Below are positions 30,130 through 43,250 of a DNA stretch of 64,000 nucleotides, one piece after another. Below the pieces are notes generated by a model. That model worked only from the letters and a program-made list of their open reading frames with translations. It had not been told where the DNA came from and made no database searches. Made by a program: the position numbers and the translations under genes. The DNA comes from Nilaparvata lugens. Lineage: Eukaryota > Arthropoda > Insecta > Hemiptera > Delphacidae. The DNA is taken from the NCBI RefSeq assembly GCF_014356525.2, contig NC_052518.1, positions 34,540,705 to 34,604,704 on the forward strand, written 5' to 3'. Positions within the stretch are counted from its first letter, which is position 1. Every line of letters starts with the position of its first letter.

Positions 30130-33100
30130 GATGAGTTTGTAAAGTGTTTTTCTCTTTAGGTGTGCTTCATTCATACACGATTTTGTTTCACAATATTCTT
30201 CATTAGTTTGTGTTGTCATTTCCAGGTGTCACTATTGCAATAAGAATGGCTTAAATGAATGTTCTCTCCTGTGTATTATATACAATAATCTTTCATGTCC
30301 TGCATTATAAAACCATCTATGACAAGATCTATATATTATATTATATTATTATCGATTTGAGTCTGATCAATATGTGTTATCCTATGCATAGAACATGGAA
30401 TTTTATTAATACGGTTAGATTATACTATGACCGGGTGTATTTTGAACTTCTGTAGTAGGTGCGTTTCCACAGGTCAGATTTGTGAAGGGAATCACTGCAT
30501 GTTTTTTAAGGAATGTTGAAAATTTATAGAGTATATTGAGAGCGTTTGATACAGAGGTGTGGGTTATGTCTCAATGAACCTGCCAAAACGGATTGTGTGA
30601 ATATAATGTAACTTAGAGCTCTATGTCACTTATATTGAGAAATTTGTAACTTTTGAGTCTGTCAACCACAAAATTTAGCGTTAGACAGGCAGTTGATTGG
30701 CTCATCTAGCCGTGAAACGCACTCTGAAATTACCTTGCAAACATTGATTTTTTTATCATTAATACTTTTACTATAATAGGTTTTTTACTATGGTATAATG
30801 TTTATTGCAATCTAGCACAAACTTAGGTAATTAGCGATATATTTTCGACGAAAACTGCTAAAAATTTAATTGTAGGAATTTAATAAAAATTAAATCATTA
30901 ATGTTTTGGTTACCGTACTACTAACGGGAAAGTTTTTGTCAATCCCGGAACTAAATCAACTCTGAAGGTTTTTTTCTTTTTGGGGCTTCGTTTGATCGAT
31001 AAATTCTCCAGCAGCTGGAGAATTCTCTGCGTTGTTTGGTCGTGAGGTCTATTTTCATGATTTGCAGCCATCTTCTGATCTCATCTGTGACGTATGGAGC
31101 TCAATGTATATCCGAATTTGTTGCTATGTGTTCTGCATTTCTGCATCTGCAAAGAACTTATTCTGGACTAGCAGGTAACCCGTGCTTTGCACAGGGAAAA
31201 ATTTGGTGTTGTAAGTTGATGTCCAGGAAACATAAAAAAAATTAATAATGATTTATTATTTTGTTCAAAATTACGTGGATAATCTTATAAGAGTTGGAGC
31301 GTAGCGCTTACATTCTCTAGGCATTTTACAGATAACCACCCGTAACTCCTACCATTCTCTCTCGTAACGAATTCACTTCGTTACAATAGCCATTTAACTT
31401 GACTTTGTTACAGACAAAGTCGGAGAAATCAACTTGGAGAATTAATCGTTTACTCAAAACAGGTATGAAACAGTATACTAGAGGCCAACCGTCCTGATCC
31501 CAGCTAGAAACAATACTTCACTTGGTACTTGTCATATGGCTCCGGCTGACTCTCTGATGCACTAATATTATTTCTCACTTGCTTCATTCGGATACGCTGC
31601 AAGAAAAGAAGTGTAGTGGTCATGAAACAATGACTCTCCAGGTCATTACTTAATTTTAATTGGTTTAAATGTCACATGAATAGTGTAGTCCAGTCAAGTG
31701 TATCGCTTTCGAAGAAAGAATTGGAACTGAAGAAAAATGGAAAAAAGGTTTTCTTTCTAATTTAAATTTGTATATGCGTATCACATTATCGATTCAGTGA
31801 TTTTCTAAAAATGACAATCGATTTCCATCCTTAATAAAAAAACGTTTATACTGTTCGTATCCAAAAAGGCTTTTGTAACAATGTAAGACTGATATGTTTC
31901 CAGCCAAGCTTAGTGAGTAAGAACACAGGTTTCTCCACAATAATTATTATTATTTTCATGTGAGATTCTCAATGGCAACGTGAAGTGGGGGTTTGACTAC
32001 AGCCCCTCTACATTGCTTGGGATGTCCACATTCCAGCCCCACATCTGGAATCTCTATCTCGTCTCACTCCCTCTGTTCTACTGTTCTCTTTTCTGCTCTT
32101 ACTCTCGCATTATTTCTCCCTCTTATTTATTATTCTCTCTCGCTCATCCGAGTTTTATTTGGTTACACAACCCTCAACATATAGAGTGCTATTGCTGGTG
32201 TTATTGCAGGAAACTCTTGTTTCATGCAACAATGCATTCCGCTGTGATACAAAGTAGCCCTAGTCTTCCCCCCTCCCTAGAATAGCTCACTCCAGAAAAA
32301 TCAATATTAGAACCACTTCCCATGCTCTATTAAGTTGTATCATTAATGCACCAACAAATATTATCATTAAGGAACAGGCCTACCTGATCTCTAAAAAATA
32401 GAGCCAAAACTCAAATCATTGTTTGTCATCCTAAAAACTTTTCAATTCATTTTATCAGCTGCTCCATTCTTGGCGCTAAAATGATGTTATGAATTTTGTA
32501 GCCATAAGCTAAATTTATAATGACAATAAGACAGCAAGATTAAAAATAGACATACCATGTTTCTCCACTACACTAGGTAACCTTTTGAAATCGTGTAGCT
32601 CATACAGTTTTGACCTCAAACCGATATCTTCTAACTTTCTAGTAGGCATATCACCATAATTAAACAAAAATCCTAAATATTGCTATTATATAAATCCTGT
32701 TAAGAAATGCTGATTTCAAGCCCTAGCCTATAGGCACACATGTTTTCCAAAGCAGCTTACTTGGAATTTCCTATAGCTACATCCTCTTTAGCTAATATTT
32801 TTAATTAATTTTATTGTTAACGTTTACTTGGTGCCCATCCTTCCATCGCTTAATATACTCATCCAATACCTTTTTATAAAATAATATTCAAACTTTTGCT
32901 ATCTAGCTCAGTTGTGTTTTACAAGATACAAACCATTGTTGCCATGTAAGGGTTGTTGCAGGGGTAAGACCTCTGAGCTTCCTTTGTGTAGCGAGCTTTA
33001 CGATAAGGGGTATTCGACAGCAGACATCAGTTCAGTGAGTCCGCCGCACCCCGCACTAATTTTCTCTGTTTCTCTCATTAGAATAAATTATTTGTTTACA

Positions 33101-33370
33101 TGAAGCATGGAGGTTCACTACTGTTCCGTTTCTGATTCATTAGTGTCGTTTCACTGGTTCAGCTCAATCACACCTACTACTGCTAAAACTAAAAACCGTT
33201 GATCGTATCTGTAATAATTATTATAAGAGTAGACGGTTTTTATTAGTAGCATTATACTGACTAAAAGTAAGCTTATTACTAGCTAAGCATATATAATTAT
33301 TGTGAGAGTAGGACTGTTTAGAAGCAGATTTCGAGGCTTTTATTGAGAATGACATAGTTTGGTGATTGGT
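30130..33370. other. Intergenic region between ACBD5 and NXN
   Basis: No gene recognised. Near 31176-31197 the phrase GGTAACCCGTGCTTTGCAC resembles a short repeat fragment seen in many arthropod genomes. A pyrimidine-rich stretch lies at 32040-32160. The last few hundred bases before 33371 should hold the NXN promoter and 5' UTR, but no TATA or initiator stands out. Confidence 0.45.
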
Positions 33371-33724
33371 ATGACTATGGCATCAGCTTGGTACATACGT
33401 GCTTTTGGCGACACACTGGTCGTGGCTGACGGTAGCACGGCTCGCACCAGCGATCTACTCGCAGGTGGCACGTGTCAACACGTCATCGGACTCTACTTCA
33501 CACAGTTGACACGTGCTAACAACAACCTTCCAAATAAATTCACCAGTAAACTGTTGCAGTTCTATGAACATATAAATAGTGGCCGTACCGACGCAAAACG
33601 GTTTGAAGTCATACAAGTGTTCTTATTTCCCAGTCAGCAGATCAATTTGCACGACGATTCAATCAAGCAAGCGCTGCTCAACGTTCCCTGGTTTGCTATG
33701 CCATTACACCAACAAATAAAGCAG
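33371..33724 (+). CDS. NXN: Nucleoredoxin, first coding exon
   Basis: ATG at 33371, or the second ATG at 33377 (MASAWYIRAFGDTLV); ends phase 0 at CAG|GTAATC. It encodes the first thioredoxin-like domain: GLYFTQLTRANNNLPNKFTS, FEVIQVFLFPSQQ and NVPWFAMP. The position of the CxxC motif is occupied by TRANNN, so this domain lacks redox cysteines. Nucleoredoxin is a thioredoxin-fold oxidoreductase that, in vertebrates, binds Dishevelled and PP2A and tunes Wnt and TLR signalling. Exons join in phase through 49982. Nothing upstream in frame argues for an earlier start. Confidence 0.85.
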
Positions 33725-34564
33725 GTAATCATCTATAGGTTATTTTAATTATTTGTGATATATTTTTCCAGGGATACTTAAATCCCTGATTATTCATTCA
33801 TGAATTAGTCAGTTTATTATGTATTTATTAATCATTTGCAATCAACTCGACAAAGAAACAGACTACAGTCCAAAACTTCTTTTCATCAATGAATCAATTC
33901 AATTAATCCCAATTTCATAAAATAAATTTACTTTGAATCATACAGTTATTTCAGCAGTTAAAAATGGAATAACATCCGAAACTAGTCGTGTCTGAAAAAA
34001 ATAGTCTATCAAATTTAAAAAACATTTTAAAATATCTTTAACATTTTCATTTTTCCTATAAATCTTGATATTAATCCATATTTTCAATAACTAATTCAGT
34101 TTTACACTCTTATTATAATAAATTGTAAAAATATACCAGTTGCGAATAAATGTAATATTATCTATCATGTGATGATTAAGGCCTACTCATTTGAATGCCT
34201 TGACATTTACAATGAAAACAAAAAAGGTACTAGTGAATAAAATAAATCACCTGCTTTATTATAACATTCTATGATATAACAATAATAAATCTTATATCTA
34301 TATCATCAATAGTCTTTAATGTCTATCTATGTATTAGATGAATAGAATATAATAAATATAATTATCTTACTGTATATCAATATCCCTATGATTTACTATT
34401 AGATAAGTAATTATAGGTAATTATTCAAGTCTCAAGTGTCGATATGAATTGATCATTAGAAATGGGAGAGTTATTCTAATTTATCATTTCTAAATATAAA
34501 CGTTTTCTAGTTAACGTCCTTTCCTGTGAAAAGGACTGACTATTATTTGGTAATCACCTCGCAG

Positions 34565-34669
34565 GTAGAGACCCCAGACTTGATGACAAAATACCTCTTT
34601 TTCCCAGTTGGTGGAGAAATACATGGTTTCAAAGTTCTGTTCACCATTTTGTCAGCTAAAGGCTCACAG
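34565..34669 (+). CDS. NXN: Possible NXN cassette exon, 35 codons
   Basis: A 105-bp stretch bounded by CACCTCGCAG and GTCTCA, open in phase 0, symmetric with the exons on each side. It encodes VETPDLMTKYLFFPVGGEIH and a further 15 residues (GFKVLFTILSAKGSQ). Alignment from memory with vertebrate NXN shows the flanking exons (ending QQIKQ, starting IRLMHKYEA) are already contiguous, so this would be an insertion or an alternative isoform. The polypyrimidine tract is weak. Confidence 0.35.
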
Positions 34670-34750
34670 GTCTCAACTTATAATTCATTCGGACTGTAGA
34701 CTATTCATTAGAGAAAACTTTTCAAATCATAGTTTTAATTTCCATTTTAG

Positions 34751-34985
34751 ATTCGTCTAATGCACAAGTATGAGGCTAGAGATTGCAGTCTAGTACTTAT
34801 TGATGGTTCAACTGGCAAGGAGCTGACTCGTTCTGCCAAGGAACGTGTTCTAGAAGATGCTGAAGGTCTGAGATTCCCGTGGCCAACTTGTGCTCCTGCA
34901 CCTGCCGCTCAAAAAATTTCACACCTGCTGTCTTGCATCTGCGATCGGGGTCTCCTTCGTGGAGGAAGCGACTCAACATCTCTAG
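34751..34985 (+). CDS. NXN: Nucleoredoxin exon: end of first domain
   Basis: Acceptor CCATTTTAG, phase 0 in, phase 1 out (CTAG|GTGAGT). Encodes LVLIDGSTGKELTRSAKERV and then EDAEGLRFPWP, matching the family pattern of a strand, a D-x-TG-K turn and the FPWP ending of a thioredoxin-like domain, then a linker of about 35 residues before the catalytic domain. Confidence 0.85.
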
Positions 34986-35508
34986 GTGAGTTCAACTCAT
35001 AATAATGCTGAATTAAAAAATAAAAATAATGTATTTCCTCAAAGTCCTGCAAACTAAGCTTCTACCATAGGCTCAAACGTATAATTATAATGATATTAAG
35101 TTTTATGCTTAAACTAAAATTATTTTGTAGCAGAAGAGCATATTAAATATCACTATTAAGGTATAATACCTGGATGCTCTTTTCCATGACGAAACACTTG
35201 ATAGTAATTTTGTTGTCACGAAATTTATTCCGAAGTAAATATTCAAATATTCATCAGCCTCTCACCCTTTTTTCTCTCGCCCTTTTTGGGCTGTGTTGTG
35301 ACCTGTGAGGCCATAATGTATGTAATTAAAATAATTGAATTTTATCCTAAATTTATTTGGTCATTGATTAGATTGGATCGGTCTTGTTTTTAATGTTTGA
35401 ATGTTTCATATTATTCTTCTAATGTGTTGTTGAGTTTATACAGTTTTTTTCTTGGAGGGTATGTAATAATGAAATTCGTTTAAGGAATTATTTTTGTTTG
35501 GTTTTCAG

Positions 35509-35573
35509 ATCATGAGACCTGTGAAGATGCTTTACAAGATTGTGTTATTGGAGTATATTTTTCAGCACACTGG
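35509..35573 (+). CDS. NXN: Nucleoredoxin exon: start of catalytic domain
   Basis: Acceptor GGTTTTCAG, phase 1 in, phase 0 out. Encodes HETCEDALQDCVIGVYFSAH and the tryptophan of the WCPPC motif. The intron that follows (35574-39163) separates this W from the first active-site cysteine and holds a plus-strand LINE. Confidence 0.92.
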
Positions 35574-36018
35574 GTGAGTAAATATGGTTATTACATTTCG
35601 GTTATGGATTACTTAATAACTACAATCACGTGAATGTTTAATGATTCATTTTCAATCCAAAATCTTATGTGAGTACGCAGAACTGATACCAAGTGATGAG
35701 GCACATCTACAAGAAAAATAGAATTCAAAATAAATATTTGAATATGTATTATTAATTTCAGAACAGTTCATTAGATAAATGTAAATAATTTGTGTAAAAT
35801 AAAAAATACAATTTTGATATATATATATTGCTTTTGAACTATTATCATTGTTGATATAATACTATAAAATAGCACAAGGATTACCTTATTATTTCATCTA
35901 CTAATGTTATAACATCAGTGTCATTTGTATCGTAAATAAATAAAATAAAATGAAAAATATGAATTGATGTAATAGTATGTTAAAACAATTTCATTGCATT
36001 TGAATCGAATAATTCTAT

Positions 36019-36063
36019 TACTATTATTATTATTATTATTATTATTATTTATTATTATTATTA

Positions 36064-36103
<40 letters not shown>

Positions 36104-36104
36104 T
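36019..36104. repeat. ATT microsatellite at 5' side of a LINE
   Basis: Run of TTA/ATT units with two slips. The LINE that follows ends at 38396-38459 in the same trinucleotide, as if it inserted into or was duplicated with this repeat. Confidence 0.9.
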
Positions 36105-36119
36105 ACATACAATTATTTA

Positions 36120-38393
36120 CATATATTATTATCATTTTGGTCATTAATCAACGTTGCCATGGGTAGACAAGAAAAGTTGTCAGTTGATGATAATATAATG
36201 AAACACATAGTGGTTGGTGATAGGCAGGTTGAGGAGGTTGTGGACCATTTCTGCAGTGAATTCACAGAAGGTGTTAGAGCTGCAAAACATGAGTGTAATA
36301 TTACTACTTATTTAGAAAATGATAATGATACCAATGTTAATTTTCCTAGCTTTGACTTACCTGATGCAGATGAATTAAAAATAGGTAATATCATCAGAAG
36401 TATGAGTTCAAATAAATCTCCAGGGATTGATAATATTTTGATGTCTGATATAAAAAATCACAGTATCAAGTTCATACCAATTATCACAAGATTAATCAAT
36501 TTATCATTAGAGGAAGGTAAAGTTCCAAATAAATTGAAAACTTCCATAATAAGACCGATTTTCAAAAATGGATCCAGATCAGAAATTTCTAACTATCGGC
36601 CTATTTCAATACTTTCTTCACCTGATAAGATAGTTGAAAAGTATATTTGTAATGAATTAGTTATGCATTTAAAAAATCACAATTTAATCCCTTCAGCTCA
36701 ATTTGGATTCCAACGCGACAAATCAACTGGTCAGCTTTTATCCCAATTATGTAACTATATAAATAATAAATTAAATAAGAATTACCATGTTTTAGTATTA
36801 TTTCTAGATTTCAAGAAAGCGTTTGACACTTTATCTTTTCATAAAATTGTACAGTCCATGAGTGAAATTGGTTGTCAAGACGAGGTATTAACTGGTTAAT
36901 AGATTATTTGAATAACCGAAAGGTTACTGTTAAAGTAGGAAAATCCTACAGTCGCCATGAATTTGTCACCTCTGGTGTGCCACAAGGTTCCAATCTTGGA
37001 CCATTGCTTTATCTGGTGTCAGTAATCACAATGGTTGGTGTTTCAAAGGAAACTAAGATATTTCAGTATGCTGATGACACAGCTATGGTAGCCAGCCACA
37101 CAAGTTTTGATGAAGCAAGAATATTGCTACAAAGAGACTTTGATAGAATGCAAAGATGGATCCATGATAATGGCTTGACTTTGAATTTTAAAAAAACCAC
37201 TTGTATGCATATGAGACCGCCACGTCAAACCTCAAAGTCCACTAATATTACTATGCATTCCTTAAATTGTCTACATGAGAATAACTTTGGAACTCCTTGT
37301 ACTTGTAATGAAAAGGTCAAACAAGTTACAATTCAAAAGTATCTAGGTATTTTCATTGATGATTGTTTAAAGTGGGGTCCTCACATTGATAGTGTATGCC
37401 AGCGTCTTCGCTCAGTCTATTTGGTTTATATAACTTACAGCGATCTGTCTCAAAGAAGACATTGATAGTTGTTTATAAAGCCCTAGCTGAATCCGTAGTA
37501 AGATACGGTGTCAATGTTTGGGGTAATGCAAGTGGCTATGAAATTGATAGAGTTAAGAGATTACAAAATTCCTTGCTGAAAATAGTTCATTCAAAACAAG
37601 AGAGTTACCCTAAGCCAAATTTGTTTAAAAAATATAGCATTCTTCCTGTAAACGAGCTTTTCAGATATGATATCTTATTAAATAATTATTTTTCTAATAA
37701 CTTTAAAATGTCAAGTAGAATTTTGCATGAGCGAAGACAAGGTGCTGCTTATAAGAGGTTTATTGTGCCCGAATACAATAATTATCATGGTAAATGTGAA
37801 CTTAGTTATGTTGTACCAACTATTTTCAATGAGTTGCCAGATGATTTAATTGGTCTGGATAGAATTTCAATTGTTAAGAATAAGATGAAACACTTTCTGT
37901 TAAATAATTTGAATGATTTTCATAAATTCTTTCTTTTTTTATATATATTTTTTCTTGTGTATTATTGTTTGTGATAAGCAACAACTGAAATCCCATTGTT
38001 TTATTATTTTATTGCTACACAATACAATTAAATGAATTATTATCAATGTATCAATTAATTTTGATTGTATCAAGATTGATTGTATCAATGTACTATTTCT
38101 ATGGTTTTTTTTTAATATAATGTAAAACTTGACTCCTCCAGTCAAACCTTCTTTAGAAGGTTTTGGAGAATTTATAATTCGTCTGGTTTATAATATTTGA
38201 AATGTTCTACTGAAAGGGAATCTTCTTATCTTTTGTCATTCTTGCTTTTTTTATTATTCTTCATTTGTTTTGTTTGTAAGATTTCTTTTTATAAGTGTAT
38301 TTTTCATTTTTTGTTTGTTATATTTTCTATAATAAACTCCCTTCTTCTGGGGGTACCAGGACGAAGGAAAAAGGAAAAAGGAAAGGAAAAAGG

Positions 38394-38459
<66 letters not shown>

Positions 38460-38460
38460 G
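36120..38460 (+). mobile_element. 5'-truncated CR1/Jockey-like LINE in NXN intron
   Basis: Plus-strand reverse transcriptase relic without endonuclease. RT motifs: PGIDNI, NYRPISILSS, QFGFQRDKSTGQLL, VLFLDFKKAFDTL (36157-36899), then SGVPQGSNLGPLL and FQYADDTAMVA (36872-37465), then a tail with KALAESVVRYGVNVWG (37396-37974). The three pieces are in different frames, so at least two indels separate them. The 3' UTR (37975-38395) ends in an ATT microsatellite (38396-38459), the element tail. Confidence 0.88.
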
Positions 38461-38594
38461 TATTGATGTATACAACATGGTTAGGCTTCTTTCACTCACT
38501 GAGTGAAAATTTCAACTCTTTATCAGTTCTATTATTTGCAGACTTTTGAGAAAAGTATAATAGCATTAGCTGTAATGAGAACCTGAAATGTCAC

Positions 38595-38815
38595 TATATA
38601 CAGAATGTTCTGAAAAAAGGTGTCCATAAGTCAGGGCGTGATTACTCACATCAAAAGAAGAAAAAAAGTTCTTATTAACATAGGTCCGAAAATGCTTAGT
38701 TACCAAATTATACAGGGCGAAAGATTTCGTCTGAATTTCAGTTCCCCTGCTGAAACGAAGCCCTACGGGTATTTGTTGGCTGTTAATTAAGATGTACAAT
38801 TTAGCGTAATATATG
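38595..38815. repeat. Possible MITE fragment
   Basis: ACAGAATGTTCTGAAAAAAG and a closing region near 38800 resemble one end of a TIR element, but I see no clear inverted partner. Weak. Confidence 0.3.
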
Positions 38816-39163
38816 TAAAATGAACTGAAAAATTGAATAAAACCGTTTTTACACCTGTAGCTACATTTTTGAGATAGACTGCTTGATAACTATAATCCTT
38901 GATTCAATTACTATATATTTTTATTACATAATACGATTAATTTTGTAAATAAGATAACTCATTCAATGATGAATTCTCCAGTAAAGTTAATCAATTCTGT
39001 TTTGAATCAAATATTTAACTGTATGATGATATCATTCAGTATGAATTGAGATGAAATAATCAAGGGATTCATCTTTCACTGACTTTCCAACTGAAATTGT
39101 AGGAACTTATTCCCTCTACTTATTGAGTATTAAAAATTAAATTCATGTATTTTATTATTGCAG

Positions 39164-39264
39164 TGTCCACCTTGTAGAGCTTTCACACCACAATTGATAG
39201 ACACTTACAATGAGCTGAAGGAGAGAGGAAAGAAATTTCAAGTCTTATTTGTGAGCTCTGATAG
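39164..39264 (+). CDS. NXN: Nucleoredoxin exon: CPPC active site
   Basis: Acceptor TTATTATTGCAG, phase 0 in, phase 2 out (ATAG|GTGAGT). Starts with [20 protein letters not shown] and ends FQVLFVSSD. The two cysteines are the dithiol active site that reduces client disulfides; the CPPC form is typical of nucleoredoxin and tryparedoxin. Confidence 0.95.
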
Positions 39265-39869
39265 GTGAGTGATTCCTTATCATTTTTGCTATAATTTTTC
39301 TTACATTATAGTCCGGGCGCAAATGTACTTCCTTGGTAATTTTTGGGTAACAGCCGTGGAAGATGTCTCAATTTCTTCTTTAGGACTAGTATAATAAGAA
39401 ACACAATGATGATAAGTCGAAATCACAGGCAAACACCTTGAAAACAAGATAGCCGCCAAAGTTTTCAGGGTTTTCTTTTATCGCTTGTATTTTGATTACT
39501 GCTCAAGATATTCCACCGTTATATCTTATAGACTAATTCTTTTCTACAGCAGTACAGTTGTACTGCTTCTTCCTGTAGTCGATTTCATGATAGAAAAGAG
39601 AGACATTCAACATGAATGATGATGATCAATGAAATTCAAGTAATTTGTTTTAGCTGCATTTAGTGTTAATGTATTGCAATCAAAGCAAAGGCAAAGTGCA
39701 TTAAGATCTTCATTGAAATTATTAATCACAATGAAGATTGAATGCAATTTGAGTAACGATAGTATAATATTGTGATGTAACTACATAAATCGGTTATTTG
39801 TTATTAGTTGTTTCAACAAATAATGATATTGTCGACTTTCTGAAAAGGGTATAAAAAATATCCTTTCCA

Positions 39870-40170
39870 TTAACGTAAGATGATGCAGTCATCAGCAAAA
39901 TACGTTGCAATGCCATCGAATTTGTAATAGAATAGATTATTTATGTACACAAGAAATAGTAGGGGTCCAAGAACAGAACCTTGGGGTACACCATTACTAG
40001 TACTAAGAATGTTACTATTTACACCTCCAATGGAAAAATACTGAAGGCCTATTCTCAAGGTATGATGTCATCCATGCTAAGGCCTTGCCATGGAAGCCAG
40101 CAGCATTTAGTTTTTCAAGAAGAATAGAATGGTCGACTGTATCAAACGCCTTATTAATGTAATAAGGGAA
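39870..40170 (-). pseudogene. Short LINE RT fragment
   Basis: Minus strand encodes SNGVPQGSVLGPLLFLVYIN and ATYFADDCIIL, the RT motif C region of a Jockey/CR1-type LINE. Upstream words near 40130-40165 (KAFDTVDHSILLEKL-like) extend it. Isolated relic inside an NXN intron. Confidence 0.7.
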
Positions 40171-41041
40171 CAGTCCAGAAACCTTTACACTATTTCATGT
40201 ATTCAATACCGAAATAATCTTTGAAATGGAGTTAGATACTATCAATAATTATTATTCCAGTGCACACTTGTAAATCGTAGGCTACCCGGCTTGATCATGT
40301 TCAAATGTCTTGAAGAGCTTGGTGGAACTGATCATAAAAGAGTATTAATGATGGCTTATTACGACAGCACTCATCTGAATTCGTGGAGAATCAATATAAA
40401 TATATAGATAATCATTCATTGGGCAATTTTAGAAATTATTAAAAAATATCAATATTCTACAATCTTCTATTATATCTGATAATTAAACAGGCACTAGTCT
40501 TTTTTCAACTAAAATGTCACTTTTCAGCGTTTGCCAGTTGAATGGTTTGCCTTCACTTGTTACTCCTTCCGATGTATTTCTCTGTAAAGTCCTAAACAAG
40601 TCCTTGGGCAGACCTACTTCTAGGTCTTCTCGTCTACATTTAGCTGTGAAAATTAGGGAATAAAATAAAAGCTTCTGTATGGGTTGTTTGTTACAAAAGT
40701 GTTCTCACTCAGATACCTAATGGCTTGATTAAATATCACCATCCAAACTATTATCTTCTGTTTGAATAAATTTTATTTGAGTATTATGTTTTCGTGTGTA
40801 TCCAGACTATTATCTTCTTCTTATTTGTACAATCTCTTTTGATATTGTGAAGCTACATAGTGAATGAGAACACTGTTCAACATCGTCAATTAATGGCTTG
40901 TGACTTAACAAAATCGCAGTTCAGTGCGATAAAACAAGGGATTGACAATATGTAACAGTGTTTAAATTTATTATTTTCTGTAAAATTTTGGATATGATTA
41001 TGTCAAGTCATACTAATTTTGATGGCATTTCTACATTACAG

Positions 41042-41237
41042 AAGTGTGGAATCATTCAAGTCATATTTATCGATTATGCCTTGGCTAGCGTTGCCTTATG
41101 ATGAATCTGAATTACGACAAGACCTGGCTAAACTATTCGATATTCACGGTATCCCGACGTTGGTTATCCTGAATACGGATCATTCACTGATTACTATTGA
41201 TGGCAGGGGAGAGATTAACGATGATCCACTAGGAAAG
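41042..41237 (+). CDS. NXN: Nucleoredoxin exon: second half of catalytic domain
   Basis: Acceptor TTCTACATTACAG, phase 2 in, phase 0 out. Encodes SVESFKSYLSIMPWLALPYD, FDIHGIPTLVILN (with the cis-proline loop GIPT facing the active site) and GRGEINDDPLGK. All key fold residues are present. Confidence 0.95.
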
Positions 41238-41257
41238 GTAACAACTTTCTAGATGGT

Positions 41258-41322
41258 AAAACATACTTACAAAGTATGTAAACATACATACAAAGTACAT
41301 AAACATACTTACAAAGTATTTT
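41258..41322. repeat. Three tandem 21-22-bp units
   Basis: AAACATACTTACAAAGTATG and two variants follow directly after the NXN donor at 41238. The unit contains the palindrome ACATACTT-ACA-AAGTATGT. Confidence 0.7.
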
Positions 41323-41566
41323 TATGTAAATAAACATACTTTTGTTCATTCAACGTATATTATAAAGGTAGTTGTAAGCTTTACCTATTGCCTCTAAAGA
41401 GCTTTTATGTGAATAGAAAAATAAAAAATAGAATCAAAAATTTCAAATCCTTATCACTTTGAGTAGACGCATTCCAGCACTAACCACTACTACTACACTG
41501 TTTCACTTTATCTATGGCTTTTATAGGTGGGAAACCTATAAACTTGAGCCTGAACACGTGGGGTGG

Positions 41567-43250
41567 GGCTAGTTGGGTAGGTGAGGTAAAAGTACGCAAC
41601 TTATGTTTTTCCATATCCATGGAAAACGTACACCAATATCCAGGTTATTTTATATCATGCACTTGATAGAGAACATTCGCAATATTCTCTTTGAATTGGA
41701 ACATTATTCTTTAATTAATATCAGAGATAAAATCGTTCTACCAAATTCCATCATTGCGTACTCGTACCCCTCATCATGGGGTAAAAGTTCGTAGCGCTGG
41801 GGCTAAAGTTCGCACTGGATACTCTTACCCCAACAAAATGAAATAATATAGGAAACCAATAAATTCGATTGAACAACACTGTATTTCAATGAAGAGTAGA
41901 GTAGTATAGTAAAACCGGTAACTTTTAAATATATACCTATACTCTTCAATTCTAGTAAAATTCTACAATTAGAAAAAAATATATCAAATGGTGAATAAAA
42001 ATTCAATAAATTATGTAGCCTGCACAAAACAATGAAATAATTGATAAGAAGGGAGCGAATTCAAGTAGGATACAAAAGTGAAGAGAAAATAAATTTAATA
42101 AATAAGATCAGAAAGAACTTCTGGAAATCTAATGGTGTTTAGAAATCTGAAAACTTATTTTAGAAAAACAAAAGTAAATATTAGAGTTACGTATCATTTG
42201 TGCTCAATTTTTTTTTTTTTTTTTTTTTGCTGAGGATGATGCCCATAAGAGCTCTAGGCTTGTGCGTGGGAAATGAGACGGACTATGAGAGATGAGTGGA
42301 CCTACACCTTTATTGTGGTTAAACAGATAGAAATTGTTGTGTCAAAGAGAGTATGGCATAGCCTACACTAGTAAAATTTAGGGTAGATGCTGTAAATCAT
42401 AATATATACTTTTATTGTTTCCTTAATAAATATTTACATCATTCATTTTGTATAGTACTCTTGAAAGCATTCAGGATCACTCCGTGAACATTCATTGCTC
42501 CCTTGAACCAGTTGATAAAAATAGACCTTACTACAATGGGAAAAGGAAAAAGTAACTAATTTATGTATTACCAGACTTTTAAACTATAAATTAAATACAA
42601 CTCTTATTGCTTCTAATCAATTTTATTATTTTACCATATTTCATCATGAATCACACTCAAAAGTCATTGGATTTATATTTTTGAGAAACATCCCTGAGTT
42701 ATACAAATTATAATTTTTACATTTCCTCCTCATTATTTATTCCAAGGTTTATTATTAAAAGCATTAACAAGAGATGAGCACTTGAATTTCTCCCTTCTCA
42801 TCAATAATTTATTAATTCAATATCTCATAATCGTGAGTAGCAAAAGTGTGCAGTGCGTATTCTCACCCCATATTAGGTGCAAACTTTAACCCCATTCTGC
42901 AAAATTTTGAATTTAACTAGCGTCATTAAGAAACATACATTGAGCCACCACATGTCCATTTACAAAGAAGACTGAAACACAAAAGCATAGTTTTAAACAG
43001 TTCAATAAACCCCATAGCTGTGTGCTAATTATAATAATTGATAAAAAGTTACATCAAAAAGTCAAAAGACGCACATATCACATTTTTATTTTGGAAATTG
43101 ACAGAATTCTGCAGCAATATATACGAGCAAATATGCCATGACAACTGACCTGCTGACTGGTGACCCAAGCTGGAACTCTTCATAGTCATTTCAAAACAGC
43201 TACATGCGTACTCTCACCTCATGCGTACTTTTACCCCAACCCAACTATGT
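41567..43250. mobile_element. Non-coding TIR element with GTAAAAGTACGCA ends
   Basis: TAGTTGGGTAGGTGAGGTAA and AAGTACGCA on the left are inverted on the right as TGCGTACTTTTACCCCAACC and CAACTA. Subterminal copies of the word (41780-41830, 42850-42895) occur in both orientations. A poly(T) run at 42210-42229 may be the tail of a separate retroposon. No coding sequence. Confidence 0.55.

Noticed and set aside
31036..33103. Small open frames in the ACBD5-NXN intergenic region
   Set aside because: None has a recognisable domain, codon bias or splice context; lengths are those expected by chance.
35921..36112. Asparagine-rich small protein on the minus strand
   Set aside because: It is translation of the ATT microsatellite.
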